From the NCBI GenBank assembly GCA_964020085.1, contig OZ026602.1:27871977-27935976 (forward strand): a stretch of 64,000 nucleotides of DNA. Reading direction: 5' to 3'. Shown piece after piece: positions 10,801 to 22,640 of this stretch; position 1 is the first letter of the stretch, and the number at the start of each line of letters is the position of its first letter. Origin of the DNA: Micromussa lordhowensis (taxonomy: Eukaryota; Cnidaria; Anthozoa; Scleractinia; Lobophylliidae). The notes under the pieces are model-generated. The model was given only the letters and a program-made list of their open reading frames with translations, had not been told where the DNA came from and made no database searches. Both the position numbers and the translations under genes were made by a program.

Positions 10801-13800
10801 ACCATTTCTAAAAGGGCAAGAATCATGGAAAATATAACTTCTAATGTTCCTTTTAAAGGAATGTGGATACCTTTCACTAAGCGACCACTTTGGTCCGGTT
10901 TCCATAAGGCAGAATAATGGCAAAGCTCAGTAGCTTAAAGCTGAGCTTTTTGACTAAAACGGGTTGACATATTCCTAAGAACCTCTCGTGCAAGAGACAG
11001 GGATCACTGAAACAATTTGCGTTAAAATGGTAACCCTGATACACATTCCTCCTTAGATTCTTCATCTAAAACAGTGCAAAAAAGTAAGTTTAAAAATTCC
11101 GTTCAGCAGAAAAATGTGAGCGTCGCTGATTAGAGGCAGCTAGTCCGTTTACTTCACACAGCCGAGGAATCAGTTGCAGTAATTTATTTTTCGAAAACAG
11201 AGGCAAATCTCTTTCCAGTCAGTTGATTTAAATGCTTAGACGTTTAAACGGTTGAACAATTAGATACTTAACCTTTCAAGGTGCAAGTCGATTAGAATGA
11301 CGGCTCAAGTAACTAATTGAAAGTGAATTACTTCTTGTGTGATTATCGCACAAAACAAGTCACTAATAAAAGCGAGAGATTTTCGCTAACCAAAACCATC
11401 ACAGTCTATGAAATAAGATTCAAATAGGATTTTCTGAAAGTACAAGATCAACAGAAAGAAAGAACAGATTTTGCAAGACGTTTCTTTTAGCGCGTGTTTC
11501 AATATCCTTTAATATTAATGATGTTTCTTTTAAAGCAAGCCTTAAAGGTCTAGCTTTCAAATTCCGTAAAGCAGAAAAATGCGAGCATGCTTAGTTAGCC
11601 GAGGAATTTATTGCAGGTTATTAATTTCCGAAAATAGAGGCAAATCCCTTTCCAGTCCGTCGATCTAAATACTTGGGAGTGATTTCCGCAGAATATTAGA
11701 GCAATAATGGCAAAAATTAAGTTACCAGAAACACTCTTAGCATGGTAATACTTTGAATACAATGTACAGCTAAGAAGAACTTTTCAAGACTAGGCTCTAA
11801 AGCTGACCCCGCAAAAGACAATTGATCGCCTTGAAGTTGTCCATTATTCAATCAACACAGACGTTTCATGTCAGTTCAAACCACAATAACACACGCTTTA
11901 AGCATTCTTACGAGGTTTGAAATTAACTTTCTCTATAATGCTTGAGTAATCGCGGGATCACTTGGAGAAATGGACTGTTGGTTGTTTGAAATAGTATTCT
12001 AAAAGTTACCGTGATACGAGTAGATTTTTAGTAAATATTTTTTTGCACTTATTGCAAGGTGTAAGTCGATTAGTAATGGCGGCTTAAGTAAGTAATTAAA
12101 AGTTAATTACCTCCTGTGTGATAATTGCACCATGTGTTCCAAAACAAGTCCCTGATTGAGATATTTTCGCAAACCAAACTCATCAAATTCAATGAATTAA
12201 GATTCAGATATGATTTTCTGAAAATACAAGATTAATAACGAGAAAGAACAGATTTTTAAGACGCGTTCTTTAGCGCGTATTTCAATGTCTTTAATATTAA
12301 TTATTTCTTTTATTTCTTCTGCATTAATTTCTAACTCGTTAAAAAGACCATATACCCGGCATAAAAAAGTGTGTTTATTTTCAACCTCTTTGGTATTGTG
12401 CTACCTGTTTCAATACGCAATGATTTTCAATGACCTCCTAATCGAAATTTATTCATGGCGATTCTGTGATGGGGATTGCTTATCACATCGAGGAAACCAG
12501 AATTTTTTCGTATCTTTTCTAATTTTCGCTGATGGACTGCTTACACTTGTCTGGTTTTTATCAGCCAACTCCTTCGAGAGTTGTAGACGTTGTTCACAAA
12601 TATTGTTTTGTGGCAACTTTGAAGATGAATCCATAAATTTTGTTATGGAAGTCTCAATGGCCAATTATATATTAGGCAGTCTAACAAGTTCTTTTCTGGT
12701 TTCAACATTTTGTACATTGTTTATTTATTCCAAGAAATTGTTTGCAAAAATACATGTTTATTCAGTATGGGTCTGCTATGGAATTGATGTGGGTTTTTGA
12801 ATGTAAAATTCTCACCGTTTGGCGGAAAGCCATTATTTTCAAAATTTTGTAAAAAGATTTCATTGAGTGCAGCAATTTAACTAGCATCTGATAATTATTG
12901 TTTTAGTGGTGAATATAGCGATTTTTATTTCCGTTCTTTCTCTTTCTGTCAGAGTAAAGGGCGGATTTCGCAGGAAGATATTCAAACCTCAAGACGGACT
13001 CCATCGACCTCTTTGCTGCCGGAAGACTCGGTGAGTAGTTTGTTCACATTGTCTCGAAATTCAAGTGATAATATGTAAGATTTCATATGATCGGGAGATG
13101 GAAGATCGCGCATGGAAGATCATTTCCTGTTTCGGAATTAAACCACGTCAAAAAGACAAAGACAAGGCTGATCTTTCGCTAGTGAAGCTCATTTGAAAGG
13201 CTTTAGTGTTCAATATATAAATCTATCCACATCCGTGTTAAGAGTTGTAGATTATTTTTAACCTGCTTGACAAGATGATGTAAAATGAAACAGGCTGTTC
13301 TTCACTCTTTAGCGTAAAAAAAAATAGTGCAGCTATTACTACAAGTGCTATGGCTAATTTCTTTTTTTTTCCCTGGTTATTATCAGATAGACAGAAGTTC
13401 CTCTCTTACTGGTGGTGATAAAGAAGATAACGACTCCCTTTTCCCAGTTTTCGACGACAAAGGACAGACATATCACGCTTTTATGGAAGTATGCGAGAAA
13501 AAGTTTTCTGGCGTTCCAAGAGAAACGATTAAGTCCCGCATGCGAAACTTAGGATTGAATCTTGTCCAGTGCAGCGGAGACATTCAGGACAATGTTAAAA
13601 GAGCAAGACCTCAGTTAGCTAATTTTAGGGTAATTTCACTTATATCTAAACAAGACGTGAACATTCTGCAAGCTTATCACGAGTCGCGCGTACAAAATGA
13701 AAGGCAGCTAAGTAGAAAGTGCATTGGCTTCGGCCATAGTGCTTTTTCCAAAGTCGAGAGGCGTCTCAGTCAAAAAACTAGTTCCAAATCATCAGTTCTA

Positions 13801-15552
13801 TCCTACGAAAGTGGCATTGATCAAGGTAGTCCAGTAGCAAAACCTTCCAATTTCTCCATTGATCATATCTTGCAAACTGGTGAGACTTCCGCCAAGAGGT
13901 CCGAGGCCATGCCCACAGAGGACAGCTTCAGCGCAGATGAGTGTATCAACGCTGACCTACAATCAACGGAGCAAGACACCTCCAGCTTGGACAGTTCTGA
14001 CGAATCGAATGGCGTGGACGGCCTTCAGCGAGATGATGTCATTCTGATGTTAAAGAAACGAGAGCTCAATATTTCTGCATTCCAAGATGTCATAACTTCG
14101 ATTCCTGAGATGAAAGCGTTCTATTGTACCGAGTTCAATCACAGAAGGCCCTCACCGAGGATGACAGAAAGCACTTGGCAGAAACACGTGGAGAGACTAG
14201 TAACATTTCTGGCTCACTGCGAGACCAACTTCAAGTGAAAACCCACCTTGTCTCTCGTTGATGACATGACCTTAGTAGAGGGATTCGTGAATTACCTCAA
14301 GGAACACCGGCGCGTTCAGAACACTACGGCCTCTCGGTATCTTCACAGTTTGATAATAACAGCAAAGTTTATTCATGTAGAGCAGAGTCGAGGAAACTTT
14401 GAGCAAGTGGAAAGCATCGCTCACCTTCGCTCACTGCGGAATCAACTAGAAAAGGCACAGCGTTTTACGAAGAGCGCGTCATCTGTTAAACTGCTATGGC
14501 CGCAGTTTCAGGAAGTCGTTCGAAGTCTCCACTGTAGGTACGAAGAAGCCTCTGGAGTGGTTAGAGCGAGGTTACATATGAATTTTACGATGCTGCTCCT
14601 TTTCGCTGTAAATCCTGGCCGAGGCAAAGAACTCAGGACCCTACCCCTGTCACCAAAAGAGCTAGACGAGCCAGAAATTCAGAAATTGGCCAGGAGCTTT
14701 CCAGAGGGAGACAATGCAATAATCTTTTCGAGTGAGGGACCTGTCTGGCTAATAGAGGGCGGTTATAAAACCGCGTCAACATACGGTCCAAACTTTGTTA
14801 GATTTGACACTTCCGAGTATCAGTTTGTCACCTTTCACCTCAAAGAGTACAAGGGCGTCTCCAGACCGCGTCTCCTTTCTAAAGACAAACATGATTTCTT
14901 CTTTGTTAACACGCGCGGCACTCAATTCAAGTCATCTGCTTCTTTCTCGCGCTACTTGTCGCATATTTTCCGAGAACACCTGGGTTTTTCTTGCGCCATA
15001 AACGAGATGAGGCACGCTCTCGTAGAACACTTCCGTTCTTCTCCAGAAAGTTCCGATGTTAGGCTGGCCGAATCCCTGACGCGTGTTTGCAAGCACAGTT
15101 TGAGAACGCAGATAAACGTTTACGATTGCCGCACGGAGCCCGAACGAAGATCACAAGCATTAAGCTACCTGAATAGGTCCGCTGTCAACTTTGTCTTGGA
15201 CGAACCTCCATACTCCCCCGAAACAGATGGCAGTGATCGGGAAACAGAGGATTTGCCCTCGCCGGGGGAAATGGGCGCTCTTGTGCCATTGGACGCAAGT
15301 CAGAAAAATCCCACCGTGTTCTTAGCCAAGGTTCTTAAATACACAGCGTACGGGAATTCTGCTCGACTGGCTTGGTTCAAAGAAGTCGAAACGCGTCCAA
15401 CCTACTACGAATTCCAACCAGGGACAAGTGTGTGGGAAGAGACGACGAGTTCTCTGATCTACCCCGTAGATGTCGTTTACCATCGCCTGGATGGAACTTA
15501 TGAGCTTCGAACACCAAAGAAACAGCTGTGTTCTATGACAAAAACTAACTAG
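7900..15552 (+). CDS. Multi-exon tyrosine recombinase-like gene with duplicated basic micro-exons
   Basis: Proposed exons: 7900-7929 (ATG, ten codons), 9116-9198, 9423-9489, 9767-9838, 10270-10335, 12953-13030 and 13387-15552. All junctions have GT donors (GTGAGA, GTAAGT, then GTGAGT repeatedly) and AG acceptors, mostly with pyrimidine tracts. The reading frame stays open across every join: exon lengths 83 and 67 compensate each other, and 30, 72, 66 and 78 are multiples of three. The small exons encode related basic peptides (KKARIPRQRT, SKVRFRRAV, RKARIRRKQ, SKGRISQED), each ending in an acidic or Ser/Pro tail. The last exon carries an N-terminal domain, an acidic linker and a tyrosine recombinase core. 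One in-frame TGA (14236-14238) divides it. Function is inferred: DNA binding through the basic modules plus strand exchange. It could be a transposon gene or a domesticated one. No transcript evidence is available here. Confidence 0.65.
9423..13030 (+). repeat. Tandem exon-intron modules (dimer of B-type and C-type exons)
   Basis: Exons B (9423-9489) and D (10270-10335) share AAAGCGCGGATC-like starts and GTGAGTTGA donors. Exons C (9767-9838) and E (12953-13030) share AGTAAAGxGCGGxTT starts and GAAGACTCG ends. The introns repeat too: the stretch ending in CTTTGGTCCGGTTTCCATAA occurs near 10048 and 10898, and the pre-acceptor stretch with TTAGCGCRTATTTCAATGTC occurs near 10215, 11490 and 12270. 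The unit therefore seems to be a B-C pair of roughly 0.85 kb copied several times. At about 10670, 11545 and 12330 the flanks survive but the exon is lost. Confidence 0.7.
12285..12800 (+). other. 171-codon hydrophobic ORF inside an intron
   Basis: An ATG-initiated ORF with about four hydrophobic stretches (near residues 1-18, 28-52, 80-102 and 125-150) and several Cys pairs in the middle. It lies just after a decayed module copy and before exon E of the recombinase-like gene. Nothing in it is recognisable, and the AT-rich composition makes chance hydrophobic runs likely. I keep it only because of its length. Confidence 0.2.
13387..15552 (+). CDS. Large terminal exon: tyrosine recombinase domain plus C-terminal beta-type domain
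   Basis: One frame covers the whole exon apart from a TGA at 14236-14238. Residues 1-105 form a conserved-looking domain (FDDKGQTYHAFMEV, then RVISLISKQDV). A Ser/Glu-rich linker follows. The core-binding domain straddles the TGA (TWQKHVERLVTFLAHC before, FVNYLKEHRR after). Catalytic blocks fit a tyrosine recombinase: Arg in NPGRGKELRTL (14620 or 14635), an EMRHALVEHF block with Arg at 15010-15012, His in CKHSLRTQ (15094-15096) and Tyr in INVYDCR (15121-15123). After an acidic spacer, residues from about 15300 form a compact C-terminal domain (WFKEVE, YEFQPGTSVWEE, GTYELRTPKKQL), which could be an SH3/Tudor-like reader. The family is not assignable here; Crypton-like elements are the nearest general class. 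Confidence 0.8.
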
Positions 15553-17745
15553 CTCGAACATGACACTGAAACGCCTCACTTAAATCCAGCTTTTTGGCAA
15601 CGTTTATATCTAATAGTAGACGGCCTCTTAATCTTTCTGGAATGCCAAGTGCAACCAAATTGTCAGCCTTTCAGAGTTTAAAAATGTTTGTAGACCATAG
15701 AAGGTATTGCTATGTTGTTGGGTTCAGATGGAAAACCTCTGCAGTTATCTATTGGAACTCTAAGATTCTCCGTTCGTACAAGTCAAAATATCATTAGCTG
15801 TCTTTCAAGGCTTTAAAGTCATTAAGAACAGTTGTATTAGGCAAACAAAAATGGGACAATTATGTTGCATTTGAGATTCGAGCTACAATATATTGTAAGT
15901 TATACGCTGAAAAACGATTTGGATAATGGGAGAAACCCTTGCCTTTGAGTCGGGCAAAGCATTTCCAAAACAGCATCTTTTTCCCAAGCCATTTTATCCA
16001 GAAACGTGCCTGATGACGCATTTTGCCTAGTGCTTTTTTTTTTACTTTTTTTATTTGCTCAAACAATTACAACATTTACAGCTTAATTTACACTACAGTA
16101 CACTACAAAAAAAAACTTGACAGACATTATAGAAAATAATATAAGTACACTAATTACAAGACAATAATTATTACTATTATTATTACTATAATTACTATTG
16201 TTATACAATTATACTATTATTATTACTATTATTCACTTAAATAAATTTAACACAGGTTTCTATTTGCTTTAAAATAAAATTTGTTAATAGGGTGACGCAG
16301 TGCTGGATGCTGGTTATCAGGATCTAGTTATTCAATTTCCGCTATTTTCGATTTTCCATTGATTATTTAATTTTTGTTTGAATTGATTGCTAAGTGGGAA
16401 TTTTTCCATCATTTTGCAATCATAAATATACTTTTTCATTAGTGTTATGAAAATTCCAAACTTCCACTTCAGTAGATGTTGTGTTCCTATGGGGAGTGTT
16501 AAATCATTGCCTAGTGCTTGATCTATTAGGGACTCGCTTCGGGGCCAGGTTTGGAGTCGCTACAGTATATCGTTTTGATTGTGTTGGTCAAAGAATAAGA
16601 CCAAGATTTTAGTTTGCAATCTCCGAGTAAGAGTATAAGCGTTATTCCAGTCAGCCTTGTATATATAGTGTGTTTTCCAGTTGCGTTTAGATTGGCACAC
16701 GGTTAAGTGCAGTAATTTAAAATTTTCGTTATCAGTTAAATCTCCCAGTAAGAGCAGGGAAGCGTGGTCAAGGTCTTCCTTGTATTTAGTTTTATTCGGT
16801 TCCTGTTGTGTTTAGATTGGCCAATATTACAGAGTGTTTGTTAAGTGCAGTGATTTAAAATTTTTTGTGATTTCACAGGATATCTTTGAAGTTTATTTAG
16901 CCAGTCAGGTTACTGTTCTGTCGAGTTTTGGTCATACAGAACAGATCACATAAAGAAAAGAGTTGCCTATATAGCTCAATTCCCAGAAAATGCATTTCAA
17001 GAGTTTTACGGGGAAGCTAGCAAGTCAAACATGTGACGTTTATAAGACAGATCATGACTAGTGAAGAATGATTAGACTGCTAGATTATTGTTGATCGCAA
17101 ATAAATAGTTTTGGTTGAATTCAATTGCGCTTGTATTGATTGGAGTTTTCGTGTTGTTGAACCCAGTTCGCTTTTTTTTAATTCAACCACTAGGATTAGC
17201 GTGGATCTGGGTAACAATACCTACCCCTTGTTTCATAAAGGAGACAGTAACAAAGTCTCAAAATGGCCTTTCCTTTTTTAGTCTCAACGGATAACCGTTA
17301 AAATTTTAAAATTTCTCCGGAGCAATGTGGACGGGTCCTTGCAATACTGAAATACTCACTTTCTTGCTTTATCTTATTTACTTTTATGTATCAAAAACAT
17401 CCTTCTTCTTGATCTTGACTCCAGAAACAAACAAATATAACACCAAACACTGGAAAAATGACTTGCCAAGTTATTTTTTTACAGTGTTTGTTATTATATT
17501 TTGATTTACTTGTATATTATAGATAAGACCCTGAGCGCGCTCTGATTGGTCAAAAGCTCTTATCATAAAACATAGAAAAGCGTGTCTTATTGTTTCTCGC
17601 CACTCTATATCATAAAGCAAATTATGAAACTTAAGCTGTGTACTACACTTTCATAAAACACTCCGGACACTTGAAAATACTCGAGGAATTTAGAAAATAC
17701 TCGCCTGCGGCTCGTGTTTTCTATATTCCCCTCGTGTTTTAACGA
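15553..17745. other. Gene-free stretch with AT microsatellite
   Basis: No supported ORF. An (ATT)n-like low-complexity run lies at about 16125-16235. Between 16680 and 16870 a segment with GTTTAGATTGGC and GTGCAGTRATTTAAAATTTT occurs twice. No AATAAA is seen in the first several hundred bases after the recombinase stop; the first are near 16240-16275. Confidence 0.5.
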
Positions 17746-18039
17746 AGTGTAAATTGCACGGCTCAGGCTTCTTTATTTGTTAAATAATGTCGCAGTTAAG
17801 CTAACATTTCTTTGTGAAAGGAACTACTATGAAAAATACCCAGAAATTTTCTTGAAAAATGCCAGTTAGGCGTGAGAAAAGCAAACCACACTGAGGCAGC
17901 CTTTGTTTCTGAGGTTTATTCACGTGTCGTGAATTTTGTGATTGGTCAGTACATAATAAGAATTTAAACAGTGTCAACACTTTCAAAGTTATAACTCAAA
18001 CTTACGTATTGTTCCATCCAAAAAAGGAAACGGGCTTTT
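17746..18039 (+). repeat. Dispersed repeat A, copy 1 (left part)
   Basis: It matches 21102-21412 over about 290 bp (shared landmarks GCTAACATTTCTTTGTGAAAG, AGGCGTGAGAAAAG, CGTGTCGTGAA, TATTGTTYCATCC). The matching continuation of copy 2 (21415-21480) reappears at 20989-21060, so copy 1 is split by the insertion at 18042-20986. Confidence 0.75.
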
Positions 18040-18041
18040 TA

Positions 18042-20986
18042 CCGTAAATCCTCCATTAAGCCCCCGGGGGCTTTTTTTTCTAAACCACTTTTGAGGGGGC
18101 AGGGGGATTATTTAATTTAGCGAAAAGTATCACCTGTAGCAAAAATACTGTGGTATCAGACACTGTAGACTTGCGTGTTGTACAATAAAAGTCGCTGTCA
18201 AAAGTATTTAATTCACTTGTAAACACAGAGAACTAGAGTGCAAAGTTGAGAAAGTTAAGCAAATGAAATTGGAGGTCATGCCGCCTAAGACCAAAAACAG
18301 CTTGAATAAACCATAGCTGATCCGTCCACGTTAATCGTTAACCTTTTTGGTGAATACATAGGGGGGAAAGGTGAGGGGAGGCTTTATAGAGAGGGGGGCT
18401 TATTAACTTTCCTCCTCTGACTGAAAAAAGAGAGGCTTATTAGAGAGGGGTGCTCATTTGAAGAGGGGGGATTTTTTAAAAATTTATTTCAAACTTGTAA
18501 TAACAAGACAGGTAATACAGCCTCTACTTACAACATTACTTAAAAAAACTAAACTAAAGCAAACGACCATGCCTTCGTTACTTATGATACTAACACTACA
18601 TTATACAAAAGCCACGAATTGCGGTCATCGAAACAATAACAACGGCAAAAAAGAAAGAGTGCTCTAGAGAGTAACAAGGCCTCGAATCTTCTTTTTCTCT
18701 GTCTCGAGCTTGTTTTTTAAACAAGTGAGGTAGGAATTAAAACAGAACTGGTCTTCATTTTTTGCCGAAATATAAATGTAATTTCTGGCTGCGAGCAGAC
18801 AGTAGTTGATGCCTATAAAAGACTGTTTTCCGGGATGAAAAGCATATAGAATATCACGCTATAAAGAGATGCACCAATGTTTGACTTCCACTGCAAAGGT
18901 AACATTTGTCATTCTCTGTTATCTTATCCCTAAAGAGCCTACTTTTTGTGTACAGAATATTGTGGTTAATCTTAAATTGAAAAACTGATAATCTGACATC
19001 AAGAGTTAGTTTGAAAGGAAGCTCGTAAATATGCGAAATTTCATCCGCAGTAAAACCTGTTTTTTCAAGCTTCAGTGTCACTGAGGTGGGCTTCTCAAAG
19101 AGTTTCTAAGCATCTTGCGTGAAGTGTTTTGTAGATCAATAATCTTATTTTTGCAGTGGTATGCTTCATTTCCTGCTATTGTAACAAATTTATTATTCCA
19201 AATAATCTCGTTTTCCATCTCATTTTTGCTCCCTGGAGTATTACCCGCAATCCTCTGCCGTGCATTAAGCACGTCTTTGTAAAATGGCGGTAAGCCAGAA
19301 AGATGCGGAGGAGTTTTTAGTGAGAAATTGCAATAGAAAATTAATTCCCCTCCAACGTCTCCAAGGAACTCCAGTGGCAGTGATTTCCACATAGCACAAT
19401 CAGAAACGGATAGTCTTTTAGCCCAAGCTGCTTTAAACGATTTGTTAATTATATCAAAATCAGGCATTCCTAAACCTCCCCCCTCCTTTTTTCACCAATC
19501 ATTGCTGTCTTTGTAATCTCTGGGTTGTTCTGACTCCAAATAAAGTACACAATCTGTTTATTAACACTTTTTATAAAATCGTCGGGAATTGGAAGAACGG
19601 ACGCGATAAAGGTCAATTTAGAGAGTGCTAATAATTTTACAATGTTGATTTTCCCGTATAGAGTCAAGTCCCTGGAAGACCACACGTTAAGACATTTTTC
19701 TAAGGAAAGCAATCTTGATTCTAAGCTTTTACTATAAGAAGTATTCTGGTCTGTTGTAAAGTATATGCCTAGTGCATTGACATAATCCTTGGACCAACGA
19801 ATACCAAAGGGAGTATCGGTTCTGTTCTTGTTTGAACCTATCCATAGTGCCTCTGTTTTGGACCTATTGAGCTCGAGCCCTGAACATAGTCTAAACAAAT
19901 CAAGCTTTTCAAATAGATTACTAGCCGATGACGATAGTTTACTTCTTTTGAGTCGAGCGATAGACTTTTTATTGATTTGTCGCTTCTAATAGCGCTTGCT
20001 AGGAGCTCCACACCAACGGCAAGAAGGATTACAGAAAGGGGGAATTTCTGTCTAACTCCACGTTCTAGATGAGTGGGGAAACCATTGTTAGTAACACAAC
20101 TTTGTGGATCTGCGCGTAAAAAGTTTTGATCCATTTTACTAACATATGTCTAAACCTAAACGTTTCTTGAGCCTTGAATAAAAACGACCATTCGATGCTG
20201 TCAAAAGCTTTCTTAAAATCAAGAAATAACGCGATGCCAGGAATCTTCGAGTCTTGACAACGTTCAATAATATCCGAAATCAAGCGAATGTTCTGCCCAA
20301 TAAAACGCTTTTTAACACACCCCGTTTGGTCACTATGAATAATGCTCGGTATTATTTTAGATATTCTCAAGGCTATTGCTCTAGTAGCAATTTTATAGTC
20401 AGTATTCAAAAGCGAGATTGGTCTCCAATTATCCAGTAAAGTTTTATCTTTATTCTCCTTTAGAATGAGAGTGATGATTCCTTTTCTTTGAGAAATAGTT
20501 AATTCTCCGCATTCGAAAGCATAATTCGGACTCTCAACTAGCTCCAATAATAATAATAATGATCCGCGGATATTTCAGGCAAAGCTGGGTTGTTAAAAAA
20601 GTTGTCAAAAAGCTGGACATCTAGGCACGCACCAGTAGACTATAGAGCCCTTTGTAGAAACGATACTCTTCATTTAAAATTTTTTAAGGCTTAGTTATAG
20701 CTGTTATAGTTTATCCGAGAGTTTCAGTTCAGATATGTACTTAGTACTTTGATTTCGTCTCTCTAGGTGGTAGAAGTATTTAGAATTGCGTTCACTTTGC
20801 TCGCACCAGCGAGCCTTACTTCGTATCATAGCTCCCTTCGTTTTAAGCAACGATAAATGATTCAATTTAAATTTTACATTGTAAAGTTTAGACACATTTT
20901 CCCCCGACTGATCGAGACCAATTTCTCTTTGAAGACTACATAGTTCCTGTTGCAACATTTCTTCATCATTAATAGAGGATTTACGG
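18042..20986. mobile_element. TA-flanked MITE-type element with a LINE nested inside
   Basis: The ends are inverted: CCGTAAATCCTCCATTAA at 18042 and TTAATAGAGGATTTACGG ending at 20986, one mismatch in 18, each bordered by TA (18040-18041 and 20987-20988). The left 430 bp is rich in GGGGG and CTTATT motifs, the typical body of such an element. Almost all the rest is the LINE at 18470-20970 on the minus strand. Mariner-type transposases use TA targets; no transposase is present, so this was a non-autonomous copy. Confidence 0.7.
18663..20976 (-). pseudogene. LINE ORF2 (L1/Tx1-like): reverse transcriptase to C-terminal zinc motif
   Basis: Reading right to left: a linker from 20976 (LCSLQREIGLDQ, ARWCEQSERNSKYFYHLERR), the reverse transcriptase fingers and palm (KGIITLILKENKD, DNWRPISLLNTDYKI, QTGCVKKRFIGQNIRL, LFLDFKKAFDSIEW), later thumb-region blocks (LELNRSKTEALWIGS, LGIYFTTDQN, DLTLYGKINIVKLL), then a Cys-containing tail (DKCYLCSGSQTLVHLF) and the final ARNYIYISAKN block ending at 18663. 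Several frameshifts break it, and the YADD box is not readable. The endonuclease is absent, so the copy is 5' truncated. A T-run near 18470 marks its 3' end. Confidence 0.85.
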
Positions 20987-21101
20987 TATCCGTATTCCTA
21001 TGAAACCACTTGCAAATATTTATTTTTGACCTACATTTGTTCCCCTCCGGACATGTGAGAATACTTCCTTGTGTTCTCAAATGCCAGTCCTGTTTTATCA
21101 A

Positions 21102-21480
21102 AGTGTAATACACGGATTAGGCTTCTTTTATTTGTTAAATGATATCGCAATTATGCTAACATTTCTTTGTGAAAGTAACTACTGTGAAAGTCAGAAAACC
21201 GTGAACACCCAGAAATATTCTTGGAAAATGCCAATTAGGCGTGAGAAAAGTATACCGCAAGCGTCATCTGTGGTTTCTGCGGTTTTTCGCGTGTCGTGAA
21301 GGATCTTGTGATTAGTCAGCACATATTAAGAATTAAATTTAATTGTATACAGCTTCACGGTTGTAACTTAAACTTAAGTATTGTTTCATCCTTAAAAATG
21401 AAAAAAAAAGGTTTTGTATTCGCACTCCTATGCAGGAACTGCTTGGAGATATTTATTTCTAACCTAGATTTGTTCGCTAG
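21102..21480 (+). repeat. Dispersed repeat A, copy 2 (uninterrupted)
   Basis: This is the continuous version of the repeat seen split at 17746-18039 and 20989-21060. It has no coding potential. It lies about 180 bp upstream of the start codon of the small gene at 21663. Confidence 0.7.
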
Positions 21481-21662
21481 TTGATTGATTTGTAATCATG
21501 ATTGGGACTTCACGCACGCAGAAGGCCGTTTCAAAATTCTTTCCGTGATTGGTTAAAAAAAAATTGAAAGGAACACTTTGCTGTGATTCTATTGGCTGAG
21601 ACGTGTGTAAGAAACCAACGACTTTATTTCAAAGACTGACTTGTAGAAAGTTTCCTTTGACA

Positions 21663-22529
21663 ATGGACGTGTACGTTCGATTGCCAAAGATTCTGATCCA
21701 AGAATTTCTTGCTCTTTGGAGACAAGTTGAGTCTATAGCGCCAACATTTTCAGACGATGCCCAGGATCTTATTGGAAAAGTTGGAGACGCCATTGGCAAA
21801 ATTAAAACTCAAGTGAGCTCTTCGGAATGTGACAGCGCGGGTACGTTTAAATGGCCATTGAATGTTCTGCCTGAATTCTCCACAGTACCTTTTTAATTAG
21901 GGACCATTGAAACTTGACACCCGTATAATTAATCCCCAATTGAAAAGTCTTACTAACTATTCTTTCCAGATTCTACAGTCGCTGACCAGCCATTCAGCGC
22001 ACCAGGTAATTTTAATTCATGCAGTCTCGAAGTTATATAGGCTAATGCTTGTCCACACGCATCAGAATTTTTTTCTTCATTTCATATTTATGCTACCAGC
22101 TAGGAAGGTTATTTAATTCAGATATTCTGAGCTTTTATAATAGCGAATAATAAATCTAATGGCCTTGAAGGTTGAATTTTTTTAAAATTCATTTCATATT
22201 TAGGTACAGATATGGAGGTAACAGGGCCATCGGTAATGAATGAGGCACAAGACACTGGCAATAGAGGTATATAGTATAGGAAAAAAATAAGCATTTTTTA
22301 GCTCATTGATTTTATTTAATTCAAATATTCTGAGCTTTTATAGCGAATAATAAATAAAACGAATAATAAATTTAATGGCCTTGAAAATTTATTTTTTTTT
22401 AAATTCATTCCATATTTAGATACAGATATGCTGCAAGCTAGGGAGGTAACATTGCCACCGGTAATGAATGAGACACAAGACACTGACGATCATTGCCCTT
22501 TTCTAATGTTCATAGATTTTATAATTTGA
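21663..22529 (+). CDS. Small four-exon gene of unknown function
   Basis: Proposed exons are 21663-21840, 21970-22005, 22204-22266 and 22420-22529 (TGA). Donors are GTACGT, GTAATT and GTATAT; acceptors follow TTCCAG and TATTTAG. Every intron is phase 1 and the frame remains open. The first exon encodes MDVYVRLPKIL and an Ala/Asp-rich helix-like stretch with no known domain. Exons 3 and 4 are copies of one another (TDMEVTGPSVMNEAQDT versus TDM then EVTLPPVMNETQDT), and the preceding intron sequence (AATGGCCTTGAA, then ATTTAG) is duplicated with them. The product would be about 128 residues. The function is unknown. The last exon may simply run into an intron, so the true 3' end is uncertain. 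Confidence 0.5.
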
Positions 22530-22640
22530 AATTCAGAGTTATCTCAACTTTCAAAATAACTGACAAGGTTGAATTTGAAAATCAGAAATAAACTGACTGG
22601 AAAGTGATGGAATATGTACAAGAAGCCTGCATGTGCTTAC

